Shown here piece after piece: positions 33,376 to 41,527 of a DNA stretch of 64,000 nucleotides. The DNA is from Fibrobacter sp. UWB11 (GTDB lineage Bacteria > Fibrobacterota > Fibrobacteria > Fibrobacterales > Fibrobacteraceae), in the NCBI RefSeq assembly GCF_900143015.1, contig NZ_FSRT01000001.1:682001-746000 (forward strand), read 5' to 3'. The translations under genes and the position numbers were made by a program. The stretch's first letter is position 1. Every line of letters begins with the position of its first letter. The notes under the pieces were generated by a model. That model worked only from the letters and a program-made list of their open reading frames with translations, searched no databases and was not told the DNA's origin.

Positions 33376-34621
33376 GCCTTGTAATGGTCGTCTTTCGAAT
33401 GTTGTTCTGAAAAATGCAAAGTTCTGGAACGGCAAGTCCTTTGAATTGCGCGATAGCGTTAGCCTGAATGTCTGCGAAGGTGCTGCAACAAGTGAATTTG
33501 ATTGCAAGGGCGCCCTTGTGATACCGGCTCTCTTTGGGCTCGGTATTGATTTTATGGAACCGCTCCGCGACGATGTCTATACGTTTGCCGATGGCTTTGA
33601 TGCCTTGCGCAAGGGCGGTTTTTACGGTGGCCTTTATGAAAGTGCCGCAAACCCGATTGACGATGCTGACAAGTTCACTGCAATGGTGAACCGCTTCAAG
33701 TCCGAAGAACGCGGCGAAGAAGCATTTGATATCAAGTTCCTTGGCGCCTATAGCAAGGGCTTTGGTACCGATAGTTTGGCCGAAATGGTCGAACTTGCCG
33801 AAGCCGGTGTTGCTGGCTTTGGCGATGGCAACGGTGTGATTCCTCATTCCCGCTTCCTTCGCTTGGCAATGGAATACGGCAAGATGACGGGCAAGCGTTT
33901 CTTCTTCCAGCCGATGGACAAGACGCTCCGTCACAGCGGCTGCGTTCACGAAGGTGCTTATTCCGACATGCTCGGCATGAAGGGTATTCCTCGCATTGCC
34001 GAAACGATTGCTGTTTACACGGTTCTCGAAACGGCTCGATTCTTGCAGGTGCCGGTTCACTTTAAGCAAGTCACTTGCGGTGAAACTTTAGACCTTATTC
34101 GTAATGCTCGCAAGATGGGTATTGATGTTACCTGCGATGTTGGTCTTTACCACTTGCTGTTCGATGATTCTTGTCTCGAAACGCTCGATTCCGCTTACCA
34201 CATCTTGCCGCCAATCCGTTCGGCTGCCGATCGCGATGCTCTGTGGCAGGGAATTGTCGACGGAACGGTCAATGCCGTTAGCGTAAATCATACTCCGGTA
34301 CTCCGTCAAGACAAAGTAGTGAACTTCGAAGATTCCGTGCCGGGCGCACTTTCTCTGGAAGTTGCTCTTCCTGCAATTTGGAATAAACTTGTTGCGAAGG
34401 TGGGCGAGGCTCGCGCTATTGAACTTCTTTCAACGGCACCGGCTAGCTTGGTTGGCTCTGCCTCTAATGCTAACAACGTTGTTGTGCTTGCTCCGAACGA
34501 ACCGCATGTGGTCGTCGAAAGCGATTTTGCCGGTCACGTTTGCAATTCACCGTTGTTGGGCAAGGAATTGCCGTCGTCGATTCTTGCAACCTACATCAAC
34601 GGTGTCTTGACTGAGCTGTAA
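33362..34621 (+). CDS. Dihydroorotase-like protein, probably non-catalytic (PyrC'/PyrX type)
   Basis: 419 residues. The ATG at 33362 lies inside the end of pyrB and follows GGAGGT. The fold is dihydroorotase-like along its length, but the metal ligands are gone. The family HxH near the start (usually LIDxHxHxREPG) reads GLGIDFMEPLRDD; the DHAP metal site reads NHTPV; the histidine pair in the middle is not kept (HFKQVTCGETLD). In Pseudomonas such a protein is an inactive partner needed for the aspartate carbamoyltransferase holoenzyme, and the same is inferred here. An active dihydroorotase must then lie elsewhere. A different amidohydrolase activity is possible but unlikely with these losses. 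Confidence 0.85.
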   Translation: MKMRKPCNGRLSNVVLKNAKFWNGKSFELRDSVSLNVCEGAATSEFDCKGALVIPALFGLGIDFMEPLRDDVYTFADGFDALRKGGFYGGLYESAANPIDDADKFTAMVNRFKSEERGEEAFDIKFLGAYSKGFGTDSLAEMVELAEAGVAGFGDGNGVIPHSRFLRLAMEYGKMTGKRFFFQPMDKTLRHSGCVHEGAYSDMLGMKGIPRIAETIAVYTVLETARFLQVPVHFKQVTCGETLDLIRNARKMGIDVTCDVGLYHLLFDDSCLETLDSAYHILPPIRSAADRDALWQGIVDGTVNAVSVNHTPVLRQDKVVNFEDSVPGALSLEVALPAIWNKLVAKVGEARAIELLSTAPASLVGSASNANNVVVLAPNEPHVVVESDFAGHVCNSPLLGKELPSSILATYINGVLTEL

Positions 34622-34635
34622 TATGGTATAATCCG

Positions 34636-35667
34636 ATGGCTAGTGTTCTTCAAGAAGCCTGGGCAATTTTTCAGAGCTATATCCTTCCGGCTCTTCCGTT
34701 TGTCGCGCTTGTGCTGATTGAAATTCATCTCATGTATAACCGTCGTGAAAATGAGGTGATGTTTGGCACAGACTCGTTCAACGAGAAGATCAAGGCGTTC
34801 GAGTTTACGCCCAAGGAAGTGCGTACTTTGGAAAAATTGGTGCGTTCATCTAAGTTCGAAAACAAGGATGCCGTGCTGAATTCCTCAGGACTTTTTGAAA
34901 CCGCAGTCTCGGAGTTTTACCGTATCCGCAATGTTTTTTCTGTTCGCGATGAAACGCTTGATGCTATTTCTTGCTTACGGCGAAAGATGGACTTTACTGG
35001 AGCGAATCCTTTGTCCATAGTTTGCTCGTCAAGACAGTTCAATGTAGGGGATCGCGTGGACCTGGAATTCGAGAACGGTTTGTTGGTTAAGCGTTCTCAG
35101 ATTCTAGAGCGTTCAGAAAAGACATGGAGCGTGTCGATTGAAGGCTCCGTGTCGCTTGCGAAATCGATTTCCGGCTCGCGTGCGCTTGTCCGCTGGACTC
35201 GTATGAATGACGCTGTTTATTCAGTAAGGCTTTCCGTTTTTTCTGCCTCTCCAAATAAGGTTGTTTTTCTCCATAGCGATAAGCTTGAAAAAGAACAGTT
35301 GCGTAAATGGGTTCGTCAAGTTGTCGATTTCCCGGTGACGGCAACGTTCCCGAACGGAGAGGTGCACTCGGGCGTGCTTTATGACTTGTCTGCTGGTGGT
35401 ATTTTGCTTGGACTTACCGAAGATTGCAAGCCGGACCAGCAGTTTTCGATTTCGTTCGAGCTTCCGACGTTTGGTGTACAGAATGTGGATGTTAAGGTTT
35501 TGAACAATTTGGGGCATCGAAATCCTGATTTTCCACTATATAATTCCATTTCGGCGGTGTTTACTGGATCGTATGCTTGGACCCAAGAACACGTCTTGCA
35601 GTACATTTTTGAGGCTACTCGCAAATCAAAAGCGAAAAAAATGGGCCAAAATGATGTTTTAACTTAA
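34636..35667 (+). CDS. PilZ-domain protein with N-terminal membrane anchor
   Basis: 343 residues. A hydrophobic segment at about 15-32 (YILPALPFVALVLIEIHLM) anchors it. A middle region (about 120-210) resembles the N-terminal part of YcgR-like proteins. The PilZ domain at about 220-330 has RKWVRQVVDFP (RxxxR) and DLSAGGILL (DxSxxG), the two parts of a c-di-GMP site, so binding is likely. It lies 14 bp after pyrC', but the next gene, pilM, has its own promoter. Its place next to the pilus operon suggests a role in pilus or surface motility control; this is inferred. Confidence 0.87.
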   Translation: MASVLQEAWAIFQSYILPALPFVALVLIEIHLMYNRRENEVMFGTDSFNEKIKAFEFTPKEVRTLEKLVRSSKFENKDAVLNSSGLFETAVSEFYRIRNVFSVRDETLDAISCLRRKMDFTGANPLSIVCSSRQFNVGDRVDLEFENGLLVKRSQILERSEKTWSVSIEGSVSLAKSISGSRALVRWTRMNDAVYSVRLSVFSASPNKVVFLHSDKLEKEQLRKWVRQVVDFPVTATFPNGEVHSGVLYDLSAGGILLGLTEDCKPDQQFSISFELPTFGVQNVDVKVLNNLGHRNPDFPLYNSISAVFTGSYAWTQEHVLQYIFEATRKSKAKKMGQNDVLT

Positions 35668-35696
35668 ATTAATGTGATTTAGAGTTGATTTTTCGC

Positions 35697-35725
35697 TTGA
35701 CATTCGCTGTTTATGAAAGTAAAAT
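35697..35725 (+). promoter_or_regulatory. Sigma-70-like promoter of pilMNOPQ
   Basis: TTGACA (35697) and TAAAAT (35720) are 17 bases apart, about 30 bases before the pilM start. It is the best promoter match in the window. Confidence 0.65.
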
Positions 35726-35758
35726 TTACATAGGTAATGTTTCCTATCGGAGTTTATT

Positions 35759-36907
35759 TTGGCTTTAGGGTTGATTGCTAGAATTCGCGGTGAACGCGAA
35801 ACTGTTGGCATTGATGTTGGCCACTACAGCATCAAGTACGTTAAGGTCTATCATGATGCTAACGGTAAAAGGATTGTGCGTGAAGTGGATTTGGAACCCG
35901 TTCCGGCGGGCTCCATCATCAATGGTCTTATCCAAAGACGTGATTCCGACGATCTGGCCGCAGATAATGGCGGAAAGAAGGAGAAGGACGGCTTCGACAA
36001 GTTGGGCGAGGCTTTTTCCAGATTGATGCTTCGCCACCAGATTGATGAAAATGTGGATGTTGTGGCTTCGGTGAACTGTGGTGCCGGTGAAGGTGGCGTC
36101 CTTGTGGACCGTCTCACGATCAAGGTTCCGAAAAACGGCAACGAAGATGCAATTATCGTTCAGACTGCACAGTCCCGTCCGCCGTTCGATGACCAAGAAA
36201 ACGTTCTGGACTACGAGGTTGTGTCTCGCGAAGGCGATGAAGTCAAGGTGAACGTGGTTGCTGCAAAGAGCGCCATGCTTGATTCCTGGGCGCAGTTCTT
36301 TACCCGCAAGGGCATTAAGCTTTCTGCTTTGGATGTCGATATCTTTGGCTTGCTGAATGCGTTTGTCATGACTGCATCTGACGAAGACCGCAAAAAGACT
36401 ACGGCAATCTTCAATATTGGCGATAGCAAGATGAGTGTGGGCTTTATTCAAGATGGCGCCTTCCACTCCGTGCGATCCATGAATGGTGGTTCGCTGAATG
36501 TTATTATTAACAAACTATCTTCCAGCCTCGATATTTCTGCGGAAAAGTGCCATGAAATGTTCGAGAAGAACGACTTGAAGGTTATTGACGACGTTGCAAT
36601 CTCGGTTCTTGAAGATGCTATGGATGTTGCGTTCGAAGAACTCATGTCGCAAATTACATTTGGTATCCGCTACCATTCTTCTGCCGAAGATGCTCGTCCG
36701 CTCGAAAGAATCTTGATTGGTGGCGGTGGTGCTACTGTTCCTGGCTTGTTGGAATACATTGCAGAAAAGACCGGAATTGAAACAGGCTCTGTCAACCCCT
36801 TCCGTTCTGTGGAATGTGATTCTAGCGTGGTCGATAAGGACGGCATGTCGATTGCCTTGTCTAACATTTACGCCCCGGCTTTGGGACTTGCAATGAGGAA
36901 GTTCTAA
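35759..36907 (+). CDS. pilM: Type IV pilus assembly protein PilM
   Basis: Actin-like ATPase-fold protein that sits at the cytoplasmic face and links the PilN/PilO pair. 382 residues, with a TTG start six bases after CGGAG. VGIDVGHYSIKYVKV (about 16-30), FNIGDSKMSVGF and RILIGGGGATVPGLLEYI show the actin-like fold. A charged loop (RRDSDDLAADNGGKKEKDG, about 60-80) is extra. It overlaps pilN by one base (TAATG), the first of four tight junctions that define the operon. No PilB, PilC or PilT genes are in the window. Confidence 0.93.
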   Translation: MALGLIARIRGERETVGIDVGHYSIKYVKVYHDANGKRIVREVDLEPVPAGSIINGLIQRRDSDDLAADNGGKKEKDGFDKLGEAFSRLMLRHQIDENVDVVASVNCGAGEGGVLVDRLTIKVPKNGNEDAIIVQTAQSRPPFDDQENVLDYEVVSREGDEVKVNVVAAKSAMLDSWAQFFTRKGIKLSALDVDIFGLLNAFVMTASDEDRKKTTAIFNIGDSKMSVGFIQDGAFHSVRSMNGGSLNVIINKLSSSLDISAEKCHEMFEKNDLKVIDDVAISVLEDAMDVAFEELMSQITFGIRYHSSAEDARPLERILIGGGGATVPGLLEYIAEKTGIETGSVNPFRSVECDSSVVDKDGMSIALSNIYAPALGLAMRKF

Positions 36908-37518
36908 TGGCTACTAAGAAGAATAAAGGTGCCAATAAGGCGCTAGCGATTACGATCAACCTTTTGCCGGGCGAACACCGCAAAACGCAAAAGGATTTGA
37001 CTTGGCTTACCGACCGCCGTATTGTGTGGCCTACCATTATATTTATTGTTTTTATTTTTGCTGCGTTGTTCACTTATGCATACACGTTGCAGGAAATGGC
37101 AAGCATAGAAGCGGAACTCCAATCCGTACGTGCTGCTGTTGAACGTGAACGTCCGTTGCTCAAGAAAATCAGCGTTCTCGAAAAGAACCAGTCTATTATT
37201 AATACCAAGATTAATGCTCTCAAGTCAATCCAGATTAGCAAAAAGCGCTGGGTGGTACTGTTTGAGAATATTTCCTCGGTGTTACCCCCGAACATGTGGC
37301 TTTTGAGTTTGTCCCAAGTGGGCGAATTCAACCTCGAAATGAGGGGCACGACGTTTGACTTCTCCGAAGTGGCTGAATACATGGTCAAGCTCGAGAAACA
37401 AGTCAGCATAAACAAAGTCTCGCTTGTATCTATCTCTACAACAAAAGTAGATGGCGACGAGGCCTACAACTTTACACTCAAGGTCGAACTCAAGAAAGAC
37501 CTTGGAGAGGAGGGTTGA
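36907..37518 (+). CDS. pilN: Type IV pilus assembly protein PilN
   Basis: Bitopic inner-membrane protein of 203 residues. The cytoplasmic N-terminus has ITINLLPGEHRK, the INLLP motif by which PilN binds PilM. One membrane helix at about 37-58 (IVWPTIIFIVFIFAALFTYA) is followed by a coiled coil (about 60-100) and a ferredoxin-like periplasmic domain (about 110-200). It pairs with PilO. Start overlaps the pilM stop; the pilO start follows after one base. Confidence 0.92.
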   Translation: MATKKNKGANKALAITINLLPGEHRKTQKDLTWLTDRRIVWPTIIFIVFIFAALFTYAYTLQEMASIEAELQSVRAAVERERPLLKKISVLEKNQSIINTKINALKSIQISKKRWVVLFENISSVLPPNMWLLSLSQVGEFNLEMRGTTFDFSEVAEYMVKLEKQVSINKVSLVSISTTKVDGDEAYNFTLKVELKKDLGEEG

Positions 37519-37519
37519 T

Positions 37520-38125
37520 ATGGGCAACTTTAATATTGACTTTAAAGACAAGAAAAATGTATACTGCATTGCGTTGATTGTCGCTATTCTGTTGTTGGTT
37601 TATTCTGTCTATACGTATATATGGGATCCGTTCACGATTGAATATGCAAGTCTTGAAGATCAGAGAAATTCTGCACAAACAGAATTGAACAAGATTAACG
37701 CTAAGAGACATCGCGTCGCAGAACTCGAAATGCAGCTTGCTCAGGCCGAGAAAGATTTCCAGAAATTAAAGGAAATGTTCCCGGAAGAAGAAAAAGTTCC
37801 TCTGCGTTTGCAGGATCTTTATTCTGTGCTGCGTAGCTCTGGTGTGCAGATCCAGAAGTTCAATCCGGAAGGCCGTTCCGAAAGAGAACACTACATTGAA
37901 AACCGCTATTCGATTGCGGTTAATTCCGGTTATCATATGCTCGGTTACTTGTTTGCTGAAATTGCAAACTTCAACTATCCGACTGCAATTACGAACCTGA
38001 AACTTTCTCGCTACTCTGGCATTGCTGCCGAAGTGCAGAAGGCTGAAACTCACGGTTGGACTCCGATTACCATGTCGGTGAACTTCAACTTGACCACTTA
38101 TACATCCAAGAAGGTTGGCAAATAA
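37520..38125 (+). CDS. pilO: Type IV pilus assembly protein PilO
   Basis: 201 residues. I use the ATG at 37520 (MGNFNIDFKDKKNVYC) after GAGAGGAGGG; the frame extends 23 codons into pilN. One helix at about 15-35 (CIALIVAILLLVYSVYTYIW), then a coiled coil (LEDQRNSAQTELNKINAKRH, about 45-90), then a periplasmic domain with GYHMLGYLFAEIANFNYP, as in PilO. It forms the inner-membrane platform with PilN and PilP. Stop and pilP start overlap (TAATG). Confidence 0.92.
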   Translation: MGNFNIDFKDKKNVYCIALIVAILLLVYSVYTYIWDPFTIEYASLEDQRNSAQTELNKINAKRHRVAELEMQLAQAEKDFQKLKEMFPEEEKVPLRLQDLYSVLRSSGVQIQKFNPEGRSEREHYIENRYSIAVNSGYHMLGYLFAEIANFNYPTAITNLKLSRYSGIAAEVQKAETHGWTPITMSVNFNLTTYTSKKVGK

Positions 38126-39864
38126 TGAAATGCAAGTTCCTTCTTATGCTGTTATCGAGTGCCGTAGCCTTGCAGGCTGCGCTCATTAAGGATGTCCGCT
38201 TTAATTGCACAAAGACTTGCCAGATGGAATTCCAGTTCGCATCTGACAAGAATTTGCCGACATTCTTCCAAAAGTACGATAATGCTTCAAAAACTTTGAC
38301 CGTCGGCTTCTCCGAATCGGATTTTGCCCTTGGTATCGGTAATTACGATATCGATGCTTCATCGCCGTTTGTTCATTCCATGAGCGTTTCCAAGGAAGTC
38401 TATCGTGGCATGAACTTCTTGATGATTCGCATGCCAGTGGGTGCATCCATCAATTCGGACAAGAATGCGATTTCTTTGGATAAGTCTAGCTTCTTCTTGA
38501 AGTTCGCTTCGAAGAATGGCAAACCTTGGACGCTTTCGAAGCTCTTTGCAAGCAAGAAGGCTGCCGCAGCAAAGGCCGCCCGTGAAGAAGAAAAGCGCTT
38601 GGCTGCCGAACGCAAGGCTGCTGAAAAACAAGCTGCTCTCGATCGCAAGGCCGCCGAAAAGCAAGCCGAACTCGACCGTAAGGCCGCTCGTGAAGAAGAA
38701 AAACGCATGGCCGCTGAACGTAAAGCCGCAGAAAAGGCCGCTCGCGAAAATCTTGCTCAGGCTGCCGCTCCGGCAAGTGCATCTGCTTTGCTCCCGGGAC
38801 TTAAGGAAATGACGGTCCTTATCGGTTCTGGCATGGAACAGTTTCGCTTGGTGGCAAGTAATCCTTTGGAGATTGCTCAAGTCTCTAATCCGAATGGCGC
38901 CTTTGTAATAACTGTTGCTACAAAGGGACCGGATAAGTCTCCTGTGTTCAAGGTGAGTACTGGTGCTCTTGTGAGGTCTGTATTTTGGGATGCTAATGGC
39001 TTGAATATCCAGCTCTCGCCGGGTGCTCGCCCTGTTATCTTGGTGCAGGATGGCGCTTTGATTTTGCAGACTTCCGAAAATGCAATCCGTCGCGATGGCT
39101 TTGTGTTCTGGAGTGCACGTCCAAATGGCATTTACGTTCGTGACTGGATGAAGTCTCCGGATCCGGTTCCGGAATTCTCGGATTTCGTTAAGTCTTACGA
39201 AAAGGATAGCAAGAAGGTTGTTGCCAGTGCACAGACATTCCATTTGCGCCCTGTTGTCCGCGAATTGATTGTCGTTGCCGATGAAACGGAATTCTATGCA
39301 GCACCGAGCGAAAAGTCTCAGGTTATGCAGCGTGTCGTATTTGGCGATCGCCTTGTGAACATGGATTTGACGGGTCTTTACCGCAAAGTTCAATTGGGCA
39401 ACAAGATTGGATACGTGAATCGCCGTGCCGTAAGCTTTACGGATGAACTTTCTGCCGTGCAGATGGAACGCTTAAGGAAGGTGGACCAAGAACGCGGTGA
39501 AACACTCACGCAGGGAATGAAACCTGTCGGAAGTGCTCTTGATGAACTTTATGAAGACCGTGTGACTTACAGTTCTTTTGGTCGTCGCGATCCGTTTGTT
39601 GAAATCAAGGGCTTGGTCGAAGAAGGTATCAATATCGACCAGGTTGAATTGGTGGGTATTATTTGGGAAGCCGAGGAGCCGGTGGCCATTCTCGTCGAAA
39701 CCAAGAATCCGGGCGTGTCTTATACGATTAAGGAAGGCGATAAGATCATGAACGGAAAAGTTCTTAAAATTACACAAACTGATGTGCTCTTCTTGATTCA
39801 AGAATTCGGGGTGAGCCGTCGCTACTCTATGGGTCTTCCCGATAAATTTGGGGGTCAAAAGTGA
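38125..39864 (+). CDS. pilP: Long PilP-like protein with AMIN-like, SH3-like and PilP domains
   Basis: 579 residues, over three times a usual PilP. A signal peptide (MKCKFLLMLLSSAVALQAA) without a lipobox Cys leads into a beta domain (about 20-130) resembling AMIN, then an Ala/Lys/Glu-rich repeat (KAAREEEKR, AAERKAAEKQ; about 140-210), a second beta domain (about 220-345), an SH3-like domain (about 370-435, ETEFYAAPSEKSQVMQRVV) and a C-terminal PilP core (about 470-575) with RRDPFVEI and VELVGIIWE. PilP links the inner platform to the secretin. The AMIN-like part usually belongs to PilQ, which lacks it here. The pilQ start overlaps its stop. Confidence 0.85.
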   Translation: MKCKFLLMLLSSAVALQAALIKDVRFNCTKTCQMEFQFASDKNLPTFFQKYDNASKTLTVGFSESDFALGIGNYDIDASSPFVHSMSVSKEVYRGMNFLMIRMPVGASINSDKNAISLDKSSFFLKFASKNGKPWTLSKLFASKKAAAAKAAREEEKRLAAERKAAEKQAALDRKAAEKQAELDRKAAREEEKRMAAERKAAEKAARENLAQAAAPASASALLPGLKEMTVLIGSGMEQFRLVASNPLEIAQVSNPNGAFVITVATKGPDKSPVFKVSTGALVRSVFWDANGLNIQLSPGARPVILVQDGALILQTSENAIRRDGFVFWSARPNGIYVRDWMKSPDPVPEFSDFVKSYEKDSKKVVASAQTFHLRPVVRELIVVADETEFYAAPSEKSQVMQRVVFGDRLVNMDLTGLYRKVQLGNKIGYVNRRAVSFTDELSAVQMERLRKVDQERGETLTQGMKPVGSALDELYEDRVTYSSFGRRDPFVEIKGLVEEGINIDQVELVGIIWEAEEPVAILVETKNPGVSYTIKEGDKIMNGKVLKITQTDVLFLIQEFGVSRRYSMGLPDKFGGQK

Positions 39865-41327
39865 AAAAGCTGACTAAAATTCTGACGATTCTTATCATGG
39901 TAGCAAGTTTTGCTACCGCGTGGGCGGCTCCTGCTGAGGGCTCGGTTGCTCCGAATAAGAAGTTATATGACTTTAACTTCGTCAACATGGATTACGAAGC
40001 GATTTTCCGCTCTGTTTCCGTGATTGCTGGCGTGGATATTTTGATCGCTCCCGATGTCAAGGGAAAGATTAGCTTGCGCGTGACCAAAAAGACCTGGCAA
40101 GAAACTTTGGACATTATTTGTAGCATGAATGACCTCACGTGGGTGATTCAGGACAAGTACATTTCAATTCAGCGCCAGAGTACTTATCAGGCAAAGCAGA
40201 AAAAAATTGCTGACGAAGAAGCTCAGGCCGAACAGACCGCTCCTCTTATTCGTAAGAATTTCCAGGTGCATCACGCCAAGGCTGATGAACTCGTCAAGGT
40301 TCTTGAAAACATGAAGTCTAACCGTGGTAAGATTTCTGTTGTGGAACGTACGAACTCCATCATCGTTTACGATACCGAAAGCAAAATCGAGCAGATGGGT
40401 AACGCTTTGACCGAACTTGACGTCGAAACGCTCCAGATCATGATTACTGCAAAGCTCGTGGTCGTGAACAGCGAACTTGCTCGCGAACTCGGTGTTGACT
40501 GGACCGCTACGATGGGTTCTGGTTCGCTTACGCCGGGGACTGCCGCTGCTGCAACGGGTGCTACCGCCGGTTCTAGCCGAATCAGTGGTGCTATCCAGTC
40601 TTTCCCGAACAGAGCATCGCCGGCTGTGGGTAATCCGAGTACCGCCATTACGGCAAGCCTCTTGGACAACAATCTCCAGATTGCAATTTCGAACTTGATG
40701 GGTGATGCTTCTACGGAAGTGCTTGCTTCTCCGCAGGTTTCTACGCTCGATAACACTGAAGCTCTCGTGTTTATGGGTGACAAGGTTTCCATCCGCGTGA
40801 TTGACGATAGCGGTGAATCTTCGACTAAGATGGTTGAAACGGGTATCAAACTTACCGTTACTCCGCACGTCTCTGGCGACAATCGCATTTTGCTCGACCT
40901 CCATCCGGAAAACAACTCCTATGGTTATGACGAAAAGGGCGAAGTCGTGATTTCGACCCAGGAAGCAAAGACCAAGGTTGTTGTGGCTGATGGTGAAACG
41001 GTCGTGATTGGTGGCCTTACCCGTAACGAAAACACTGAAAGCGAAAGCGGTATCCCGTTCCTCAAGGATATTCCGCTGCTTGGTAACCTCTTCAAGTATA
41101 GCCGCAAGTCTATTACGAAGAAGGACCTCGTGATCTTTGTGACGCCGAGAATCATTCGCAATTACATCGGCAATGTCGATATTTCCGAAAAGTCTGAAAT
41201 GACTTCTAGCGTTGCTGCTCCGGAACTTAAGCCGGTCGAACAGGCTGAAGAAGCTCCGATTGCAACAGGTGAAACCCCGGACGCTCCGGTTCCGGAAAAT
41301 TCACACGATGACAGCTGGAATCAGTAA
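39861..41327 (+). CDS. pilQ: Type IV pilus secretin PilQ (short form)
   Basis: Outer-membrane secretin that forms the exit pore. 488 residues, shorter than many PilQ proteins (about 700), because the N-terminal AMIN domains are missing. GTG start overlaps the pilP stop. Signal peptide ends TAWAA. N0-like domain (about 36-105, DFNFVNMDYEAIFRSVSVI), one N1 (KNH) domain (about 125-185) and the secretin core (about 190-430) with VASPQVSTLDN-like LASPQVSTLDNTEA, and VVIGGLTRNENTESESGIPF. A 40-residue Pro/Glu-rich tail follows. Last gene of the operon. Confidence 0.95.
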   Translation: MKKLTKILTILIMVASFATAWAAPAEGSVAPNKKLYDFNFVNMDYEAIFRSVSVIAGVDILIAPDVKGKISLRVTKKTWQETLDIICSMNDLTWVIQDKYISIQRQSTYQAKQKKIADEEAQAEQTAPLIRKNFQVHHAKADELVKVLENMKSNRGKISVVERTNSIIVYDTESKIEQMGNALTELDVETLQIMITAKLVVVNSELARELGVDWTATMGSGSLTPGTAAAATGATAGSSRISGAIQSFPNRASPAVGNPSTAITASLLDNNLQIAISNLMGDASTEVLASPQVSTLDNTEALVFMGDKVSIRVIDDSGESSTKMVETGIKLTVTPHVSGDNRILLDLHPENNSYGYDEKGEVVISTQEAKTKVVVADGETVVIGGLTRNENTESESGIPFLKDIPLLGNLFKYSRKSITKKDLVIFVTPRIIRNYIGNVDISEKSEMTSSVAAPELKPVEQAEEAPIATGETPDAPVPENSHDDSWNQ

Positions 41328-41336
41328 TTAGCATGC

Positions 41337-41365
41337 GCCGGACTTACGTCCGGCCTTTCTTTTTA
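41337..41365 (+). terminator. Terminator of the pilMNOPQ operon
   Basis: Seven-base stem GCCGGAC / GTCCGGC with TTAC loop, then a T-rich stretch. Confidence 0.85.
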
Positions 41366-41373
41366 TAAGTGAG

Positions 41374-41403
41374 AAAACCCTGGCTATGCCAGGGCTTTTT
41401 TTA
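41374..41403 (+). terminator. Second hairpin, copy of the one at 46034
   Basis: AAAACCCTGGC-TAT-GCCAGGG with a T run. The same hairpin recurs after the giant gene, so the two copies flank it. Confidence 0.8.
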
Positions 41404-41527
41404 TGCTTGATTGAAAAAAAACAACAGAACTTCAAATTATTCACTTTACAAAAAAATGGCTTTTTTTTACCTTTTCGTAAGATTTTTATAAACTTTAGGG
41501 CAGCTTTTGCCTTTGGAAGGAGTTGAA

